From Nanosynbacter sp900555675 (lineage in GTDB: Bacteria; Patescibacteriota; Saccharimonadia; Saccharimonadales; Saccharimonadaceae): a stretch of 64,000 nucleotides of DNA. The position numbers were made by a program, and so were the translations under genes. The stretch is taken from positions 434,001 to 498,000 of the forward strand of contig NZ_CP157587.1 in NCBI RefSeq assembly GCF_022828245.2, read 5' to 3'. Position 1 is the first letter of the stretch, and the number at the start of each line of letters is the position of its first letter. The notes under the pieces were generated by a model, which had not been told where the DNA came from, ran no database searches, and saw only the letters and a program-made list of their open reading frames with translations. Below are positions 33,601-42,278 of the stretch, one piece after another.

Positions 33601-34354
33601 TGAGATACGAACCCGTCCCAACACAAAGCAGAATCTCGTGCGCGTCTTGATATTCGTGTGTCAAATAGTGACCATCACAAGTCACCACCATTTCAATACC
33701 AAGCTCTTTTGAAAGCTTAATCAAGCCCTCGTTAATCTTCGCCTGCACGTCCCAGTGCGTGTTCGACTTCGGATGTCCGTGGTCCTGCAGCTCCAAATAA
33801 TAACGATCGCCCAAAATTGACTTATACCATTTGGCAATCTCACGAGCGCGATCATAATCATCTTCTTTCAGCGCCACGCCAATTTCACCGCTCGCACAAC
33901 CGCTCAGAACAATCAGCCCCTCATTCAACTCCTCCAACAAATCATGGTCAATTCGCGGCTTATAATACATTCCCTCCAGATTGGCGCGCGTCGACAACTT
34001 CATCAAATTATGGAAGCCCGTGTTGTTCATCGCTAGCACGGTCAAGTGAAAACGCTGCTTGTCCTTACCTGGATCGCGGTCAAATCGCGAACGAGTCGCC
34101 ACGTAAGTTTCAATTCCGATAATCGGCTTAATTCCCGCTTTTTTGGCGGTCTTGTAATAGTCCAAAATACCACTCATCGTGCCGTGATCAGTTACGGCGG
34201 CAGCCTCCATTCCGAGCTCCTTAACCTTATCGACCAAGTCATGAATCTTAGTCAATCCGTCCAGCACCGAGTGAAAAGTGTGATTATGAAGATGCACGAA
34301 ATCTGACGGCTTCAAAGCCGCCGACGATGATTGTTCGCTTGTCCCCTCAGTCAT
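30614..34354 (-). CDS. dnaE: DNA polymerase III alpha subunit DnaE
   Basis: This replicative polymerase has 1246 residues from the ATG at 34354. The order is: PHP domain (HLHNHTFHSVLDG, VTDHGTMSG), palm/fingers with catalytic PDIDVDIQD and the FGPGRGSAAGS motif, helix-hairpin-helix, and a C-terminal OB domain (about 960-1050, MMTVGGIISTVRTIVTKSG). The PHP histidines look intact, so intrinsic proofreading is possible. An in-frame TTG at 34363 is rejected because it overlaps the TATAAT box at 34363-34368. The stop codon overlaps the unit B 3' stem. Confidence 0.97.
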   Translation of the reverse strand: MTEGTSEQSSSAALKPSDFVHLHNHTFHSVLDGLTKIHDLVDKVKELGMEAAAVTDHGTMSGILDYYKTAKKAGIKPIIGIETYVATRSRFDRDPGKDKQRFHLTVLAMNNTGFHNLMKLSTRANLEGMYYKPRIDHDLLEELNEGLIVLSGCASGEIGVALKEDDYDRAREIAKWYKSILGDRYYLELQDHGHPKSNTHWDVQAKINEGLIKLSKELGIEMVVTCDGHYLTHEYQDAHEILLCVGTGSYLSDEKRMSLKDFELHLTDPRDIIDHWGEEFPEVIRNTKKIADRCDVEIELGRILIPKYPLPDGENEHSYLLRLTYQGLLQRYNGASKEEAEKLDPDEIIPKLSDEVRERAEMELGVMGNMGYEGYFLIVQDFINWGKSQGIVFGPGRGSAAGSIVAYALNITDLDPLKYGLLFERFLNPDRISMPDIDVDIQDTRRDEVIEYCAKKYGEDHVSNIATFGKMFGRMAVRDVARVLEVPYAESDRLAKLVPPPNQGRHIPLSVSIKEDADLRNEYENNPTAKEVLDYAIQLEGTIRSHGVHACGVVIAPDTLANYIPLEMAQKGVVATQFPMGEVEELGLLKMDFLGLSNLTIINNAMRIIRKAYKKEINLSELPLDDKKTYELFQRGDTTGVFQLESAGMKRYLRGLKPTTFEDIIAMVALYRPGPMQFIDSFIRRKHGEEEITYLHSGMKNSLKNTYGILVYQEQFMQISKEWCGFTGGQADTLRKAVGKKKIDLMKKVKPEFVEGAVKVGGATKEIAETFWTQLEEFANYCFNKSHAACYGLIAYWTAYLKAHYPDAFMAALMTSDHDDTDRLAIEITECKHMGISVLSPDVNESFVEFAVVPNENKIRFGMSAVKGVGVGAVEEVLRAREEGVFLSVEDFAKRVSTSKFNRKAWESLIKSGAFDDMGDRSDLLFNLDSITSFASKLQKEAASGQTNLFGMLGGDDAASVQSTLHLQKAPVKHDDKERLMWERELLGLYISAHPLDRYETYLSEQTQPLTQLVPEYDSRMMTVGGIISTVRTIVTKSGSKMAFVGIEDKFGEGEIIVFPNLYEKVGAKLVQDAVIRVSGKNSARDRDGNLGNESKLIADDIIAITDNDINGYESTGRKMDAPKISAAVKKERREAYRNQKNGVSPKSAVKNDATKPQSKAHSTPVNVAPEIPASKLFVYIKDPNDHSRLVKMKSVCGENAGTTDVVLVLGEKEKSAMRLPFKVDANDNLLSQLKNTLGEECVVIK

Positions 34355-34362
34355 TAATAACA

Positions 34363-34368
34363 ATTATA
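34363..34368 (-). promoter_or_regulatory. -10 box of dnaE
   Basis: TATAAT on the minus strand lies eight bases before ATG 34354, in the 20-base gap after the upstream gene. The message would have a 5' UTR of at most a few bases. Confidence 0.5.
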
Positions 34369-34373
34369 GCACG

Positions 34374-34670
34374 CTATTGACGGCGTTGCATTGTCTCAAT
34401 TAAGTGGTTGATAAAATCAGCCAACGGCGGGAAGATGTCGGCAAATTGCCCCAAAATCCAAATCAATATCGCAATCAATAACGTCGCACCCAAAGCACTT
34501 CCAAGGCCAAAGAAAATTCCGCGAACAAAATTCACCCAGTAGACCTGGTGGCGAGATTTATGAAAATCAAAAAACAAATCCTCCAAAATCGCCCGACGAG
34601 CGTCGTTTTCATTATCACGAACAATTTTCTTTGCCAACTTATTTGGTTGTTCTTTGGCTGACTTTTTCAC
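34374..34670 (-). CDS. DUF5665-like small membrane protein
   Basis: A 98-residue protein with a basic N-terminal part (KKIVRDNENDARRAILEDLFFDFHKSRHQVYW) and one membrane helix (FVRGIFFGLGSALGATLLIAILIWIL). This FVRGIFFGLGS pattern is that of the DUF5665 family, function unknown. The GTG start lies inside the end of the preceding gene (32-base overlap), so the pair is translationally coupled. Confidence 0.75.
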   Translation of the reverse strand: MKKSAKEQPNKLAKKIVRDNENDARRAILEDLFFDFHKSRHQVYWVNFVRGIFFGLGSALGATLLIAILIWILGQFADIFPPLADFINHLIETMQRRQ

Positions 34671-34926
34671 TCTTTTTTACCTTCTTCTTTGAGAAAAATT
34701 TCGAGAAAAATCCGCTCTTTGAAGCGAAGCTTTTGGCTAGTTCCACGCCAATTGAAACCATACTTACGATTCCATTTAAGTTAGCAATTCGCTGACTTAT
34801 TACCTCCACGTTCTGCTGGGTTTGGCGAATTTGACGCGTTAATTTGATGATAGAAATTGTCATAGCGATCATCATGATGACAAAAATCACCATCAAAACC
34901 ACTAGAATAATAAGCAATCCGTTCAT
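34639..34926 (-). CDS. Small membrane protein with basic tail
   Basis: Not recognised. It has 95 residues: a strongly hydrophobic N-terminal helix (about 3-27), a short coiled-coil-like stretch (LTRQIRQTQQNVEVISQRIANL) and a lysine-rich tail. A TATAAT box is seven bases before the ATG. It looks like a membrane-anchored partner of the overlapping DUF5665-like protein. Confidence 0.65.
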   Translation of the reverse strand: MNGLLIILVVLMVIFVIMMIAMTISIIKLTRQIRQTQQNVEVISQRIANLNGIVSMVSIGVELAKSFASKSGFFSKFFSKKKVKKSEKVSQRTTK

Positions 34927-34941
34927 GCTATTTATTATACA

Positions 34942-35835
34942 TTATTTTAGGCGATCCGCCAGATGAGCACGTAATTTATCACCAAAATTAGGATCACGCA
35001 ATCCAAAGTCAATCACCGTTTTTAGATATTCCAATTTGTCGCCAGTGTCATAATAAGTGCCGTTCGTAATTTCTACGCCATAGAAATCAAATCCGTCGTC
35101 AATCATTTGCTGCATAATTGGCTGAATCGTAAACTCGCCGTTGCCGTCAAACTCTTCCTTAGCCTTGTCTAAATAGCCGAAAATTTCGCCTGGAAGTAAA
35201 TAGCTACTGACGCTAGCCAAATCAGAAGGCGCGTTCTCCTTGCCCGGCTTTTCAACGATATTCGTCATTTTTATAACGCCGTCTTTCACTCCTTGACCAT
35301 TGATGACTCCATAGCGATCAAATTCCGCGTCATCGGTGATTTTCTTACACGACAGAACCGCTCCATCTAAGCTTTCTGACGCCTCGATCATCTGCCTAAA
35401 ACGACTTGGACTAGCCGCGATAAAGTCGTCCGCAAACGTGTAAATCACAGGCTCGTCACGATGAATCAAATGCGAGGCACAAGCCAAAGGCGTTGCGTTG
35501 CCGTACGGGCCCTTCTGGCGAATATAAATAAAGTTCGCCATATCAGCTAAATTCTGCACCGCGTCAATGAACGGTTGTTTTTTAGGACCGCCAGCGCGCA
35601 AATTAGCCAAAAGCTCCTCATTCGGCTCGTCAAAATGATCCTCTATTGCTCGCTTATTCGCGCTACCGATAATGATGATATCTTTAATACCAGCCTCAAC
35701 TAACTCCTCGACGACGTATTGAATAATCGGCTTATCAATCAGCGGCAACATTTCCTTTGGCATGGCTTTGGTTTGCGGCAAAAATCGCGTACCAAAACCG
35801 GCAGCGGCGATGATAGCTTTAGTTGGTTTTCTCAT
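34942..35835 (-). CDS. galU: UTP-glucose-1-phosphate uridylyltransferase
   Basis: GalU makes UDP-glucose for glycan and envelope synthesis. The 297-residue protein has the nucleotide-binding signature AAGFGTRFLPQTKAMPKEMLPL, then IIQYVVEELVEAGI, the YTFADDFIAAS metal site and IVEKPGKENAPSDLAS. Length is normal. It follows gatB by 34 bases with its own AGGAG ribosome site and may be co-transcribed with the gat genes. Confidence 0.95.
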   Translation of the reverse strand: MRKPTKAIIAAAGFGTRFLPQTKAMPKEMLPLIDKPIIQYVVEELVEAGIKDIIIIGSANKRAIEDHFDEPNEELLANLRAGGPKKQPFIDAVQNLADMANFIYIRQKGPYGNATPLACASHLIHRDEPVIYTFADDFIAASPSRFRQMIEASESLDGAVLSCKKITDDAEFDRYGVINGQGVKDGVIKMTNIVEKPGKENAPSDLASVSSYLLPGEIFGYLDKAKEEFDGNGEFTIQPIMQQMIDDGFDFYGVEITNGTYYDTGDKLEYLKTVIDFGLRDPNFGDKLRAHLADRLK

Positions 35836-35869
35836 ATTTCAGCTCCTATTCCCTATTATTTCAGCAATT

Positions 35870-37318
35870 CTAAAGTTTCTCGCGAATCAGTTTTTGCGCA
35901 AGGCTTGGATTGGCTTGCCCCTTAGACTTCTTCATGACTTGCCCAACCAAATAGCCAATAGCCTTATCTTTTCCAGCCTTGATATCTGCAATTGAAGCCG
36001 CCGAAGCTGGATCGTTCAGAACTTCGTCAACGATTGCAGCAATCGCCGATTCATCAGAAACCTGCAACAAATTCTTCTCTTCGGCAAGCTTACGCGGATT
36101 TTTTGCGCCAGCCAGAAGCTCATTGAATAACTCCTTCGCGTTCGTGCTGGAAACTTCAGACTTCTCTGTCATTTCAGCCAATTCTATCAAATCGTCAACC
36201 GCTACGCGCGTAGATTCATTATCCGTTTGCGAGTCATCCCCGTCAGAAGCCGTCAATGCACTCGCAAACCAATGCGCGACTCGCTTAGCGGAAGCCTCGC
36301 CAGACTTTTCCTGAACTTCCAATGTAATCTGGGCATAATCCTGATTAGACAAAAGCGAATTGATAACAGATTTATCCAAGTTTAGCGCGCTCCATTTTTC
36401 CCTATATTCACCCGGAAGCATCGGCACCTTGGATTGAATTTCATTAATCACCTCGTCAGTCAGCACAACTGGCGGAATATCTGGGTCTGGCATATAACGA
36501 TAGTCCTGCGCGTCCTCCTTTGACCTCTGAGAAATAGTTATTTGCTTGTCATCATTCCAGCCTCTGGTTTCCTGAACAACTTCTTCGCCACGTTCCAAAA
36601 TATCGACTTGGCGTTTGAACTCATACTCAGCGGCTCGCTCGACACTGCGGAAGGAATTGAGATTCTTAATTTCTGCGCGCTTTCCAAGCTCTGTCGCACC
36701 CTTCTTTGCCACTGAAATATTAACATCAAATCGCATATTTCCGTGGTACAAATTGCCATAAGTTACACCCGCGTAAACCATCAATTTATGAAGTTCCGAA
36801 ACGTAAGCTTTAGCCTCCTCAGCCGAATGCATGTCTGGCTCAGAAACAATCTCAATCAGCGGCGTGCCAGCGCGGTTAAGATCGACCAACGAATAGCCGT
36901 CGTGATGTGTCAATTTACCAGCATCTTCCTCCATGTGAGCATGGTCAATTCGCACACGTTTCAAAGAACCATCTTCTAGTGGTGCATCAACATATCCAGC
37001 CAAAATAATCGGATTATACATCTGTGAAGTCTGATAGCCCTTTGGCAAATCTGGATAAAAATAATGCTTTCGATCAAATCGGCTAACGTGCGCAATCGGC
37101 GAATTCAAGGCTTTTCCAGCGCGAACCGCCAACTCAACGGCGTGCTTGTTCAAAACTGGCAACATCCCCGGCAAACCAAAGTCAATCTGATGCGTCTTGC
37201 TATTCGGCTCAGCGTCACGAGCGTCATTATCGGCCGGGCTAAATAGCTTGGTTTTCGTCGCCAGCTGAACGTGGCATTCGATACCAATTGTCATTTCATA
37301 ATCATCATATACACTCAT
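35870..37318 (-). CDS. gatB: Asp/Glu-tRNA(Asn/Gln) amidotransferase subunit B
   Basis: GatB is the kinase and tRNA-binding subunit of GatCAB, which turns misacylated Glu-tRNA-Gln or Asp-tRNA-Asn into the correct amide form. The 482-residue protein has the start TIGIECHVQL, the signature PDLPKGYQTSQMYNPI and a C-terminal YqeY-like domain. Its presence implies that the cell lacks GlnRS and/or AsnRS. The start overlaps the preceding gene stop by one base. Confidence 0.96.
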   Translation of the reverse strand: MSVYDDYEMTIGIECHVQLATKTKLFSPADNDARDAEPNSKTHQIDFGLPGMLPVLNKHAVELAVRAGKALNSPIAHVSRFDRKHYFYPDLPKGYQTSQMYNPIILAGYVDAPLEDGSLKRVRIDHAHMEEDAGKLTHHDGYSLVDLNRAGTPLIEIVSEPDMHSAEEAKAYVSELHKLMVYAGVTYGNLYHGNMRFDVNISVAKKGATELGKRAEIKNLNSFRSVERAAEYEFKRQVDILERGEEVVQETRGWNDDKQITISQRSKEDAQDYRYMPDPDIPPVVLTDEVINEIQSKVPMLPGEYREKWSALNLDKSVINSLLSNQDYAQITLEVQEKSGEASAKRVAHWFASALTASDGDDSQTDNESTRVAVDDLIELAEMTEKSEVSSTNAKELFNELLAGAKNPRKLAEEKNLLQVSDESAIAAIVDEVLNDPASAASIADIKAGKDKAIGYLVGQVMKKSKGQANPSLAQKLIREKL

Positions 37319-37737
37319 TATAATGCTCCCAAATCTTTTAATGCCTGTTCAAAACTCGCCATAGCTCGACGAAAACTCTGCGCCGTTACCGTTACGTTGG
37401 TTTCGTGGGCAATTTGATTACGCAATTTATGTGCCGCCCAAAGCCCATTTTCATCGCTCCAATATCCCTTGCGAGATTTCATACGCTCGCCCATCGTTTC
37501 GCCAGCTACGCCGCAGTCGCGCATAGCTTTGTCCAGCAACTTGTCCGCCTTCATTATCGCCATCTGCATACTTTCCGATTTTCTGGTTTCGACATTGCGC
37601 AAAATTTGCCGCCAAACCCTCTGATACATTTCCCTGTCAATTTGACCGCGACCACGAGAAGTCAATTGAATAAAAATCATCAGCAAGGCGCCGATAATCA
37701 ACGCCGCAACAACTATCGCGACTATTAATCCGTCCAT
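37318..37737 (-). CDS. Membrane protein with HEPN-like tail, between gatA and gatB
   Basis: No named family is recognised. It has 139 residues, an N-terminal membrane segment (about 3-25), and a helical soluble domain with a cluster KLRNQIAHETNVTV that contains the R-X4-H pattern of HEPN nucleases. ATG 37737 overlaps the gatA stop (TGATG); an upstream TTG at 37740 is also open. It sits between gatA and gatB with overlaps on both sides, so it is made with the amidotransferase. The HEPN link is a motif resemblance only. Confidence 0.7.
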   Translation of the reverse strand: MDGLIVAIVVAALIIGALLMIFIQLTSRGRGQIDREMYQRVWRQILRNVETRKSESMQMAIMKADKLLDKAMRDCGVAGETMGERMKSRKGYWSDENGLWAAHKLRNQIAHETNVTVTAQSFRRAMASFEQALKDLGAL

Positions 37738-39107
37738 CAAATCTTCTCCACTTCCGAAACTAGCTTCAGCAAGTTCTTATCCGACTTGTAATCGCCAATA
37801 AGCTGCACACCAATTGGCAATCCTTCATCGCTATTTCCAGCCGGCGCAGCAACTGCAGGAAGTCCAGCCAAACTTGCCGGCACAGTCATAATGTCCGCCA
37901 AATACATTTTTATCGGATCGCTAGCGTTCTCTCCAATCTTAAATGCAGGAGTCGGCGCAACCGGCATCAATAGCGCGTCATATTCGGTAAATAACTTCTT
38001 AAATTCGTCAATCAACAGCGTCCTGGCTTTTTGAGCCCGCATATAGTAAGCGTCAAAGAATCCGCTTGACAATACAAAACTTCCTATCATGATTCGTCGC
38101 TTATTCTCGGTCATAAATCCTTCATTTCGACTACGACCATAAAGCTCCGCCAAAGTCTTTACTTCCGCCGCTCGATGACCATATCGCACGCCGTCATATC
38201 GCGCCAAATTCGAGGATAATTCCGCCGGTACAATTATGTAGTACATCGCCAGGGAATGTTTCATCATGCTCAAATCCACTTCTTCAATTTCGTAGCCAAG
38301 CTGCTCCAGTTTCTCCGCATAATCAAGCGTTTTTTGACGAATTTCCGCATCCACGTCATCGGTCATACACTGCTTGACCAGACCTATTTTTTTCTTTGCA
38401 AATTCCGGCTGACTATTCCAAAAATCAGGCAAAGTCGTCATATCTTTATCATCGCGACCAGCCATAATTTCCATCACCAAGTCCGTATCTTCAGCATTCG
38501 TAGCAAAACAGCCAATTGTGTCCGTGCTTGACGCCATAGCAACCACGCCATAACGACTAACTGCCCCATAAGTCGGCTTAATTCCAACCACTCCGTTAAA
38601 GCTGGCTGGCTGACGAATCGAACCGCCAGTATCTGTACCAAGCGCAAACGGAACCACGTCAAGCGCCGTAACCACCGCTGATCCACCAGATGATCCACCA
38701 GCAACTCGCGTTTCATCCGCAGCGTTCTTCGTTGGGCCAAATGCCGAGTTTTCCGTCGAACCACCGTGCGCAAAAGCATCCAAGTTGGCCTTACCGATGC
38801 AAATCGCACCTTCCGCTTCCAATTTTTCAACAGCCGTCGCCTGTAATGGCGCATTAAAGTTTTCTAACATTTTTGAAGCGGCAGTCGTTGGCGCACCAAA
38901 CGCCAAAAAATTGTCCTTCACAACAAATGGCACGCCCGCCAATCGCCCAGAAATCTCGCCAGCATCAACTTTTTCTGCTCGCTCCAGTGCACGCTCTTCC
39001 GTCAAGCTAAGCAGCGCATTATATTCCTCAATTTCACGCGCTCGTCGCAACGCTTTTTTTACGTTCTCGACCGCGCTCTTGCCGATAAAATCACTAATCT
39101 TACTCAT
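37737..39107 (-). CDS. gatA: Asp/Glu-tRNA(Asn/Gln) amidotransferase subunit A
   Basis: GatA is the glutaminase of GatCAB and supplies ammonia. The 456-residue amidase has the Ser-cisSer-Lys triad: VVKDNF (Lys), GGSSGGSAVVTA (nucleophile region) and GTDTGGSIRQPASF (cis-Ser). It starts one base before the gatC stop, so translation is coupled. Order on the minus strand is gatC, gatA, membrane protein, gatB. Confidence 0.96.
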   Translation of the reverse strand: MSKISDFIGKSAVENVKKALRRAREIEEYNALLSLTEERALERAEKVDAGEISGRLAGVPFVVKDNFLAFGAPTTAASKMLENFNAPLQATAVEKLEAEGAICIGKANLDAFAHGGSTENSAFGPTKNAADETRVAGGSSGGSAVVTALDVVPFALGTDTGGSIRQPASFNGVVGIKPTYGAVSRYGVVAMASSTDTIGCFATNAEDTDLVMEIMAGRDDKDMTTLPDFWNSQPEFAKKKIGLVKQCMTDDVDAEIRQKTLDYAEKLEQLGYEIEEVDLSMMKHSLAMYYIIVPAELSSNLARYDGVRYGHRAAEVKTLAELYGRSRNEGFMTENKRRIMIGSFVLSSGFFDAYYMRAQKARTLLIDEFKKLFTEYDALLMPVAPTPAFKIGENASDPIKMYLADIMTVPASLAGLPAVAAPAGNSDEGLPIGVQLIGDYKSDKNLLKLVSEVEKI

Positions 39108-39394
39108 TACAATACCTGCGGAACTTTCACTTGGTTATTCTGTTTTTCTGGCGCCAAATCGAGCAATTTCTCAACAGGAATCCCCGCCTGAACTTCATCC
39201 TCGCGCCAAACATTGCTCAATCCTGTAACTTGATAAGTCGGCTCAACACCCGACACATCAAGCTCGCCCAACTGCTCAATATAGCCAATTATATTTTCCA
39301 AATCTTGGCGCAGTCCGTCGGTTTCGTCATCAGTCAATGCCAGACTACTCAAACTCGCCAAGTGCTGAATATCGCTGGTAGAAATAGTTATCAT
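39107..39394 (-). CDS. gatC: Asp/Glu-tRNA(Asn/Gln) amidotransferase subunit C
   Basis: GatC is the small linker subunit that stabilises GatA-GatB. It has 95 residues and the family pattern HLASLSSLALTDDE...DLENIIGYIEQLGELDVSGVEP. It is the first gene of the gat operon, with a TATAAT box six bases before the ATG. Confidence 0.93.
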   Translation of the reverse strand: MITISTSDIQHLASLSSLALTDDETDGLRQDLENIIGYIEQLGELDVSGVEPTYQVTGLSNVWREDEVQAGIPVEKLLDLAPEKQNNQVKVPQVL

Positions 39395-39400
39395 ATCAAT

Positions 39401-39406
39401 ATTATA
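39401..39406 (-). promoter_or_regulatory. -10 box of the gat operon (leaderless)
   Basis: TATAAT on the minus strand ends six bases before ATG 39394. Confidence 0.6.
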
Positions 39407-39411
39407 CCACT

Positions 39412-39440
39412 AAAAAAGCCGCCCACTAAAGTGAGCGACT
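39412..39440 (-). terminator. Terminator upstream of the gat operon
   Basis: On the minus strand AGTCGCTCAC, loop TTTA, GTGGGCGGCT (two mismatches) is followed by TTTTT. It ends the upstream membrane protein gene. Confidence 0.7.
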
Positions 39441-39458
39441 TTATTTTTCCAAGTTTTA

Positions 39459-40250
39459 TTACATTGAGTAATCTTGGTAGTTCTTGTAGCGACTGTAGTC
39501 TGATGGAATAGTTTTTGCTGAGCTGCCCGTGTCGTGCGCTTTAACGGCAATTGTGATAGCGCCAGTCAATAGTACGACAGAAGAAGCCACAATCAACATC
39601 AAAGACAAAGCCTTTGACATGTTGCGTCCCTTGACAATTTGGCAAATGAAGTAAGCGCTAGTAGCAACAATTGCAAGAGCTAATGCGTATGGCAAGAATT
39701 CACCCAAGTACAAACTCTTATAGAATTCGCCGCCGTCACCAACGCCGATAAATAGTAATGAGTTGATCAAAATACTTACCAATCGAGCAACCAAGTCGAC
39801 AGCTGGAATGATCAAAACAGCCAAACCGCCGTAAGTTACCAATTTGTAAGCTGTTCGCTTTGTGTAGCCTTCACGCTCCGGAACGGCTTTTGATACGCGT
39901 GAAAATAGGACTAGCGACAATACAGCCAAAAGTACAGCAAATACTGACGCTGCAACAATTCCCGTTCCCTGAGTTACCATTGATGGGGCAAAAAATCCGC
40001 CAACGCTTCTCAATAACATTGATGTTGAATTCGTCCACAAACCAAACACCTTAGTTATGATGTCAATCAGCAACATGATTGAAATAATCGCTGAGCCCAT
40101 TGCCAAAGCGTATTCCAAAGTTAACATCTTTGCCTTGCCCTTATTTGGATCTTCATATGCGTATTGTGGATATGCTTGGTAAGCATTTGGTTGCATCGGC
40201 ATTTCTGGTTGCGCGACGTTTGTTGGCTGTGGTTGTTCTTTTGTTGCCAT
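39459..40250 (-). CDS. Multi-pass membrane protein, Pro/Gln/Tyr-rich N terminus
   Basis: Not assigned. It has 263 residues. The first 40 are low-complexity and rich in Pro, Gln, Ala and Tyr (PNAYQAYPQYAYED). Five or so membrane segments follow, and the hydrophilic tail is Ser/Tyr-rich. The layout (disordered cytosolic head, several helices) resembles DUF5671-type membrane proteins, but this is weak. It has a GGAGG ribosome site and its own terminator. Confidence 0.7.
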   Translation of the reverse strand: MATKEQPQPTNVAQPEMPMQPNAYQAYPQYAYEDPNKGKAKMLTLEYALAMGSAIISIMLLIDIITKVFGLWTNSTSMLLRSVGGFFAPSMVTQGTGIVAASVFAVLLAVLSLVLFSRVSKAVPEREGYTKRTAYKLVTYGGLAVLIIPAVDLVARLVSILINSLLFIGVGDGGEFYKSLYLGEFLPYALALAIVATSAYFICQIVKGRNMSKALSLMLIVASSVVLLTGAITIAVKAHDTGSSAKTIPSDYSRYKNYQDYSM

Positions 40251-40280
40251 AATCCCTCCTAATCTAATAATATTTTTATT

Positions 40281-42251
40281 CTACATCGTATGGCGAATTT
40301 CTGCAATTAAATCACGCAGTTCTGCCGCTTTTTCAAATTCCAAATTAGCGCTATGCAATTCCATTTGCGCCGTCAGATCTTTAATCAAAGCCGGATATTC
40401 GTCTTTTGGAATTTTCTTCAGGTTAAGCTTTGGCTTTTTATCAGATTCTTTTTGCGGAATAATCGAGCGCAAACCATCGTCAATTTTCTTCTGAATAGTT
40501 TGTGGCGTAATATTATGCTCTTCGTTATATTTCTGCTGAATTGCCCGACGTCGATTTGTTTCATCAATTGCTCGACGCATACTATCCGTAACATTGTCGC
40601 CGTACATGATAACTCGCCCATCAACGTGCCGCGCCGCTCGCCCAATCGTCTGAATCAAAGCCTGCTCACTACGCAAGAAACCTTCCTTGTCGGCGTCCAT
40701 AATTGCCACCAAACTGACTTCTGGAAGATCCAGACCTTCGCGCAATAGATTAATTCCAACCAGTACATCATACGTTCCAAGCCGCAAATCTTTCAGAATA
40801 TCACCACGCTCCAGCGTATCAATTTCGCTATGCAAATACGCCGTCTTCACGCCGTTTTCCGTCAAATAAGCGCTCAAGTCCTCCGCCATTCGCTTAGTTA
40901 GTGTCGTCACCAACACGCGATGACCTTTCGCAATCGTCTGGCGAATTTCCTCCATCAAATCATCAACCTGCCCATCAGTTGGTCGAACTTCAATCGGCGG
41001 ATCAAGCAGTCCAGTCGGTCTAATCAGCTGCTCAGCTGGCTTTGGCGAATGAGAAAGCTCATAATCTCCCGGCGTGGCGGAAACATAAATTGCCTGATGA
41101 ATGTGCTGATTGAACTCATCAAATCGAAGCGGGCGATTGTCCAATGCGCTCGGAAGACGAAAACCATGCTCAACCAAAACTTCCTTACGGGCGCGATCAC
41201 CGTTGTACATTCCCCGAACTTGCGGCAATGTCATGTGCGATTCGTCAACCAAAAGCAGCCAATCGTCCGGAAAATAATCAATCAAAGTTGCCGGCTGCTC
41301 GCCAGGTTCTCGGTCGGTCAAATAGCGCGAATAATTCTCGATCCCCTTCACAAAACCAGTTTCCTTCAGCATTTCCAAATCATATTTGGTGCGCTGACTT
41401 AGCCTTTGCGCCTCTAAAAACTTGCCGTTATCCTCAAACCATTTCAGTCGTTGATTAAACTCATTTTCAATCCCAACAATCGCTTTTTCAATTCGCTCAC
41501 GCGGTGTCGAATAGTGGCTGGATGGGAAAATTGTCAATTGATCTGGCCGATCCAAAATCTCGCCAGTCAAAGGATCAATCTTCGTCAGCCGCTCAATTTC
41601 ATCGCCAAAGAATTCCACGCGAACCGCAGTGTCTTGACCTGCCGGAAAAATATCCACAACATCGCCGCGCACCCGAAAAGTTCCGCGCGCAAAATCGACG
41701 TCATTGCGCTTATACTGAATGTCGGTTAACAATCGGATAAATTTATCCTGAACTCGGCGCTCGCCAACGGTCAATTTAATAGCCATATCAGCGTAAGTTT
41801 CTGGCGAACCAATGCCATAAATACAGCTCACACTCGCTACGATAATCACGTCGCGACGCGTCAATAACGCAGAAGTTGCCGCGTGCCTAAGTCGATCAAT
41901 CTCATCATTGATTTTCGAATCTTTTTCAATGTAGGTGTCGCTTGAAGCGATATACGCTTCTGGCTGGTAGTAATCAAAATAGCTAACAAAATAGTGGACT
42001 TCATTGTCCGGAAAAAATTCCTTAAACTCAGAAAAAAGTTGCGCCGCCAAAGTCTTATTGTGAGCCAAAACCAGCGTCGGCACATTGCGCTTAGCGATAA
42101 TATTCGCCATCGTAAACGTCTTACCTGAACCAGTCACACCCAGTAAAGTTTGCTCGCGCTGACCTTTTTCCAAACCATCGACCAACTGAGCAATTGCTCG
42201 CGGCTGATCGCCCGTGGGCTGATATAAAGAAGAGAGGCGAAATTTATTCAC
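40281..42251 (-). CDS. uvrB: Excinuclease ABC subunit UvrB
   Basis: UvrB verifies DNA damage and loads UvrC in nucleotide excision repair. The 656-residue protein has Walker A GVTGSGKT, the beta-hairpin region with SYFDYYQPEAYI, helicase motifs (LLREGLDLPEVSLVAIMDAD, QTIGRAARH) and a C-terminal UVR domain (NLEFEKAAELRDLIAEI). The GTG start is supported by TAAAAT six bases upstream. uvrA and uvrC are not in the window. Confidence 0.97.
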   Translation of the reverse strand: MNKFRLSSLYQPTGDQPRAIAQLVDGLEKGQREQTLLGVTGSGKTFTMANIIAKRNVPTLVLAHNKTLAAQLFSEFKEFFPDNEVHYFVSYFDYYQPEAYIASSDTYIEKDSKINDEIDRLRHAATSALLTRRDVIIVASVSCIYGIGSPETYADMAIKLTVGERRVQDKFIRLLTDIQYKRNDVDFARGTFRVRGDVVDIFPAGQDTAVRVEFFGDEIERLTKIDPLTGEILDRPDQLTIFPSSHYSTPRERIEKAIVGIENEFNQRLKWFEDNGKFLEAQRLSQRTKYDLEMLKETGFVKGIENYSRYLTDREPGEQPATLIDYFPDDWLLLVDESHMTLPQVRGMYNGDRARKEVLVEHGFRLPSALDNRPLRFDEFNQHIHQAIYVSATPGDYELSHSPKPAEQLIRPTGLLDPPIEVRPTDGQVDDLMEEIRQTIAKGHRVLVTTLTKRMAEDLSAYLTENGVKTAYLHSEIDTLERGDILKDLRLGTYDVLVGINLLREGLDLPEVSLVAIMDADKEGFLRSEQALIQTIGRAARHVDGRVIMYGDNVTDSMRRAIDETNRRRAIQQKYNEEHNITPQTIQKKIDDGLRSIIPQKESDKKPKLNLKKIPKDEYPALIKDLTAQMELHSANLEFEKAAELRDLIAEIRHTM

Positions 42252-42257
42252 CTCTCT

Positions 42258-42263
42258 ATTTTA
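42258..42263 (-). promoter_or_regulatory. -10 box of uvrB (leaderless)
   Basis: TAAAAT on the minus strand ends six bases before the GTG at 42251. Confidence 0.5.
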
Positions 42264-42278
42264 CTATATTTGTGAAAA

